The notes under the pieces are model-generated. The model did not search any database and was not told the origin of the DNA. It saw nothing but the letters and a program-made list of their open reading frames with translations. Made by a program: the position numbers and the translations under genes. A DNA stretch of 6,574 nt, from contig DAOVEQ010000061.1 of the NCBI GenBank assembly GCA_030668905.1, forward strand, positions 1 to 6,574, read 5' to 3'. Positions 5,405-6,574 of the stretch are shown piece by piece. How positions within the stretch are numbered: position 1 is the stretch's first letter; the number at the start of each line of letters is the position of its first letter. The stretch comes from Thermococci archaeon (lineage in GTDB: Archaea; Methanobacteriota_B; Thermococci; Methanofastidiosales; B48-G16).

Positions 5405-6328
5405 ATGAAAAAGATAATATATTCAGTAATCCTGATAATGCTCATTATCACAGGAGGGTGTATCTCGGGTAATGAGAAAGAGGAAATAGATGTAGTTGAA
5501 TCTGGAGATATCGTGACAATCAACTTTATTGGATGGGAAAAGGAAACTGGAGGCATTTTTGATACAACTATACAGGAAGAAGATGTAACAAAAGAAACAG
5601 AGTTAGATGATACTCATAAATATACTCCTCAGAGAATTACAGTAAAAGCTGCCAACCCTGCTCCGGGCACTATAAGAACGCTTCCAGGGCTCGAGGAAGC
5701 TTTGATAGGAATGGAAATCGGAGAGGAAAAGATAGTTGAGATCCCTCCTGAAAAAGGATACGGGTATTCTGATGAAAATCAGGTGAAGAAACTGGAAAGA
5801 ATTCAAGAAGTACCCAGATATATAAATGTACCTATAATTGAAAAAATAAACTATCAGTATCTTGAGAAGATGGTAAAGGGAGAAATAATACCGGAAAATA
5901 CTGTGGAACTTGTGGAGTGGTGGGATGTTGACATTCTCAATATAGACAAAGATGGGATTGTAGAAATAAAACATCATCCTATCATGGATAAAGTAGTTCC
6001 GACATATTATGGGCCTTATAAGGTAGTAGAAATCACAGAAAACGAGATAAAATTAGAATTTTCACTCAAAGAAGGAGAAAAACTTGAAACAGTTAATTTT
6101 AAAGCTATTGTAATTGAAATAAAGGAAGAAAGTGTTGTAACAAAACTGGACTACAAGGTAGGTGAAGGCGTCAGGAATACTCTCCCTGAGTGTGAAGAAT
6201 GTTTTACTTTTGGTAAGGTTATTGAGGTAACTGAAGATTATGTAGAAGTAGATTTTAATTTTCCATTGAAAGGAAAAACATTGCTCTTTAAAGTAAAAAT
6301 CATTGATATAGAAAAAGCTGGGAGATAA
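5405..6328 (+). CDS. Exported FKBP-type peptidyl-prolyl isomerase lipoprotein (SlyD-like, long form)
   Basis: This 307-residue protein catalyses proline cis-trans isomerisation and probably chaperones proteins outside the cell. A signal peptide ends in a lipobox-like ITGGC, so Cys19 is the predicted lipid-modified N terminus. The FKBP domain spans about 33-137: GDIVTINFIGW (34-44), FDTT (52-55), LPGLEEALIGMEIGEEKIVEIPPEKGYG (93-120). The Phe-Asp and LPGLEEA positions correspond to the usual active-site pocket. After it come about 165 residues, well beyond short SlyD. They look like two successive copies of a similar beta module: one ends YKVVEITENEIKLEFS...NFKAIVIEI (205-239), the other FGKVIEVTEDYVEVDFNFPLKGKTLLFKVKIIDI (269-302). 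The second matches the SlyD insert-in-flap pattern, with FPLKGKTL in place of NHPLAGKTL. A CxxC pair (Cys263, Cys266) precedes it. The FKBP call is secure; the tandem-module reading is by eye. Confidence 0.9.
   Translation: MKKIIYSVILIMLIITGGCISGNEKEEIDVVESGDIVTINFIGWEKETGGIFDTTIQEEDVTKETELDDTHKYTPQRITVKAANPAPGTIRTLPGLEEALIGMEIGEEKIVEIPPEKGYGYSDENQVKKLERIQEVPRYINVPIIEKINYQYLEKMVKGEIIPENTVELVEWWDVDILNIDKDGIVEIKHHPIMDKVVPTYYGPYKVVEITENEIKLEFSLKEGEKLETVNFKAIVIEIKEESVVTKLDYKVGEGVRNTLPECEECFTFGKVIEVTEDYVEVDFNFPLKGKTLLFKVKIIDIEKAGR
6320..6324 (+). promoter_or_regulatory. Ribosome binding site of the 3' partial gene, within the FKBP gene end
   Basis: GGGAG lies five nt before ATG 6330 and is made from the last Gly-Arg codons of the FKBP gene. 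It supports the 6330 start and cotranslation with the FKBP gene. Confidence 0.6.
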
Positions 6329-6329
6329 C

Positions 6330-6574
6330 ATGAGAGAAAGAGAAAAAATTAAAGCTAGAATGAGAACAAAAAAAACAAAAAAACTTGACATGAACAGGAT
6401 AAAAGACTTTAAATGGGAGTTAGATCAGATATTAAAGGATCTTCCTGAGTCTGTAAAAGGAAATATAAAGGGTAGCATATACGCAAAAGCTTCTAAACTT
6501 GGAATAAAAGAAACAAAAGATTTTATAATGCAGAAAGAAGAAGAAGGAACAATCTCAGAGGAAATGGGCAGGAA
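6330..6574 (+). CDS. Small basic helical protein, 3' end outside the window
   Basis: This partial gene begins one nt after the FKBP stop and stays open for 81 codons to the window edge. The start is supported by GGGAG five nt upstream, inside the last codons of the FKBP gene, so it belongs to that operon. The N terminus is very basic (MREREKIKARMRTKKTKK, 1-18). Residues about 28-62 run WELDQILKDLPESVKGNIKG then SIYAKASKLGI, a helical pattern (W, then L-x2-[IL]P, V-[KR], A-x3-G) that resembles the small PCP-reductase C-terminal-like domain found in some archaeal proteins. The resemblance is weak and by eye, and the Glu usually found in the third helix is Tyr here. The basic N terminus may bind nucleic acid. 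I do not assign a function. Confidence 0.75.
   Translation, partial: MREREKIKARMRTKKTKKLDMNRIKDFKWELDQILKDLPESVKGNIKGSIYAKASKLGIKETKDFIMQKEEEGTISEEMGR

Noticed and set aside
5603..5977. Minus-strand open frames opposite the FKBP gene (also 6062-6391)
   Set aside because: They are Phe/Tyr/Ser-rich shadows of a convincing FKBP lipoprotein gene.
1..6574. CRISPR array, tRNA or rRNA gene, or insertion sequence
   Set aside because: I saw no regularly spaced repeats, tRNA-like arms, rRNA segments or transposase; nearly all of the window is coding.

Overview
The window comes from an AT-rich archaeal genome, most likely a euryarchaeon or a close relative. The evidence is a geranylgeranylglyceryl phosphate (GGGP) synthase (archaeal membrane lipid synthesis, group II-type motifs), an archaeal NfeD/stomatin pair, a DUF1699-type protein, an archaeal CDIN1/TPD-family nuclease, TATA/BRE-like promoters and GGTGAT-type ribosome binding sites. 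The sequence alone does not fix the genus.

Minus strand, read from 4739 down to 1: GGGP synthase (4739-4011), an unrecognised 366-residue basic protein (4014-2914, sharing 4 nt with the synthase), a DUF1699-like protein fused to a resolvase-type helix-turn-helix (2909-2514, TTG start), a PD-(D/E)XK nuclease of the TPD/CDIN1 family (2524-1772, sharing 11 nt), then after a 36-nt gap with its own TATA box, an NfeD-family membrane Ser-Lys protease (1735-437) and a stomatin/SPFH protein (431-1, cut by the window edge). The first four genes look like one operon. NfeD and stomatin form a second unit, or one that can be transcribed with the first.

Plus strand, from 4833 to 6574: a DUF2148 four-cysteine protein (4833-5366), an exported FKBP-type prolyl isomerase lipoprotein (5405-6328), and a small basic protein that runs off the window (6330 onward). 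The two operons diverge from a 93-nt promoter region (4740-4832).

The genes fall into three themes: membrane and cell surface (GGGP synthase, NfeD/stomatin, FKBP lipoprotein), a predicted iron-sulfur protein, and a nucleic-acid cassette (unknown protein, DUF1699-HTH, TPD nuclease). This cassette is embedded behind the lipid gene and is visibly more AT- and lysine-rich than its neighbours. It is the best candidate for undescribed biology here: a prokaryotic relative of human CDIN1 cotranscribed with two uncharacterised, probably nucleic-acid-binding proteins. A consistent expression pattern also shows: promoter-proximal genes appear leaderless (TATA box 23-27 nt before the ATG), while internal genes have ribosome binding sites built into the last codons of the gene before them.
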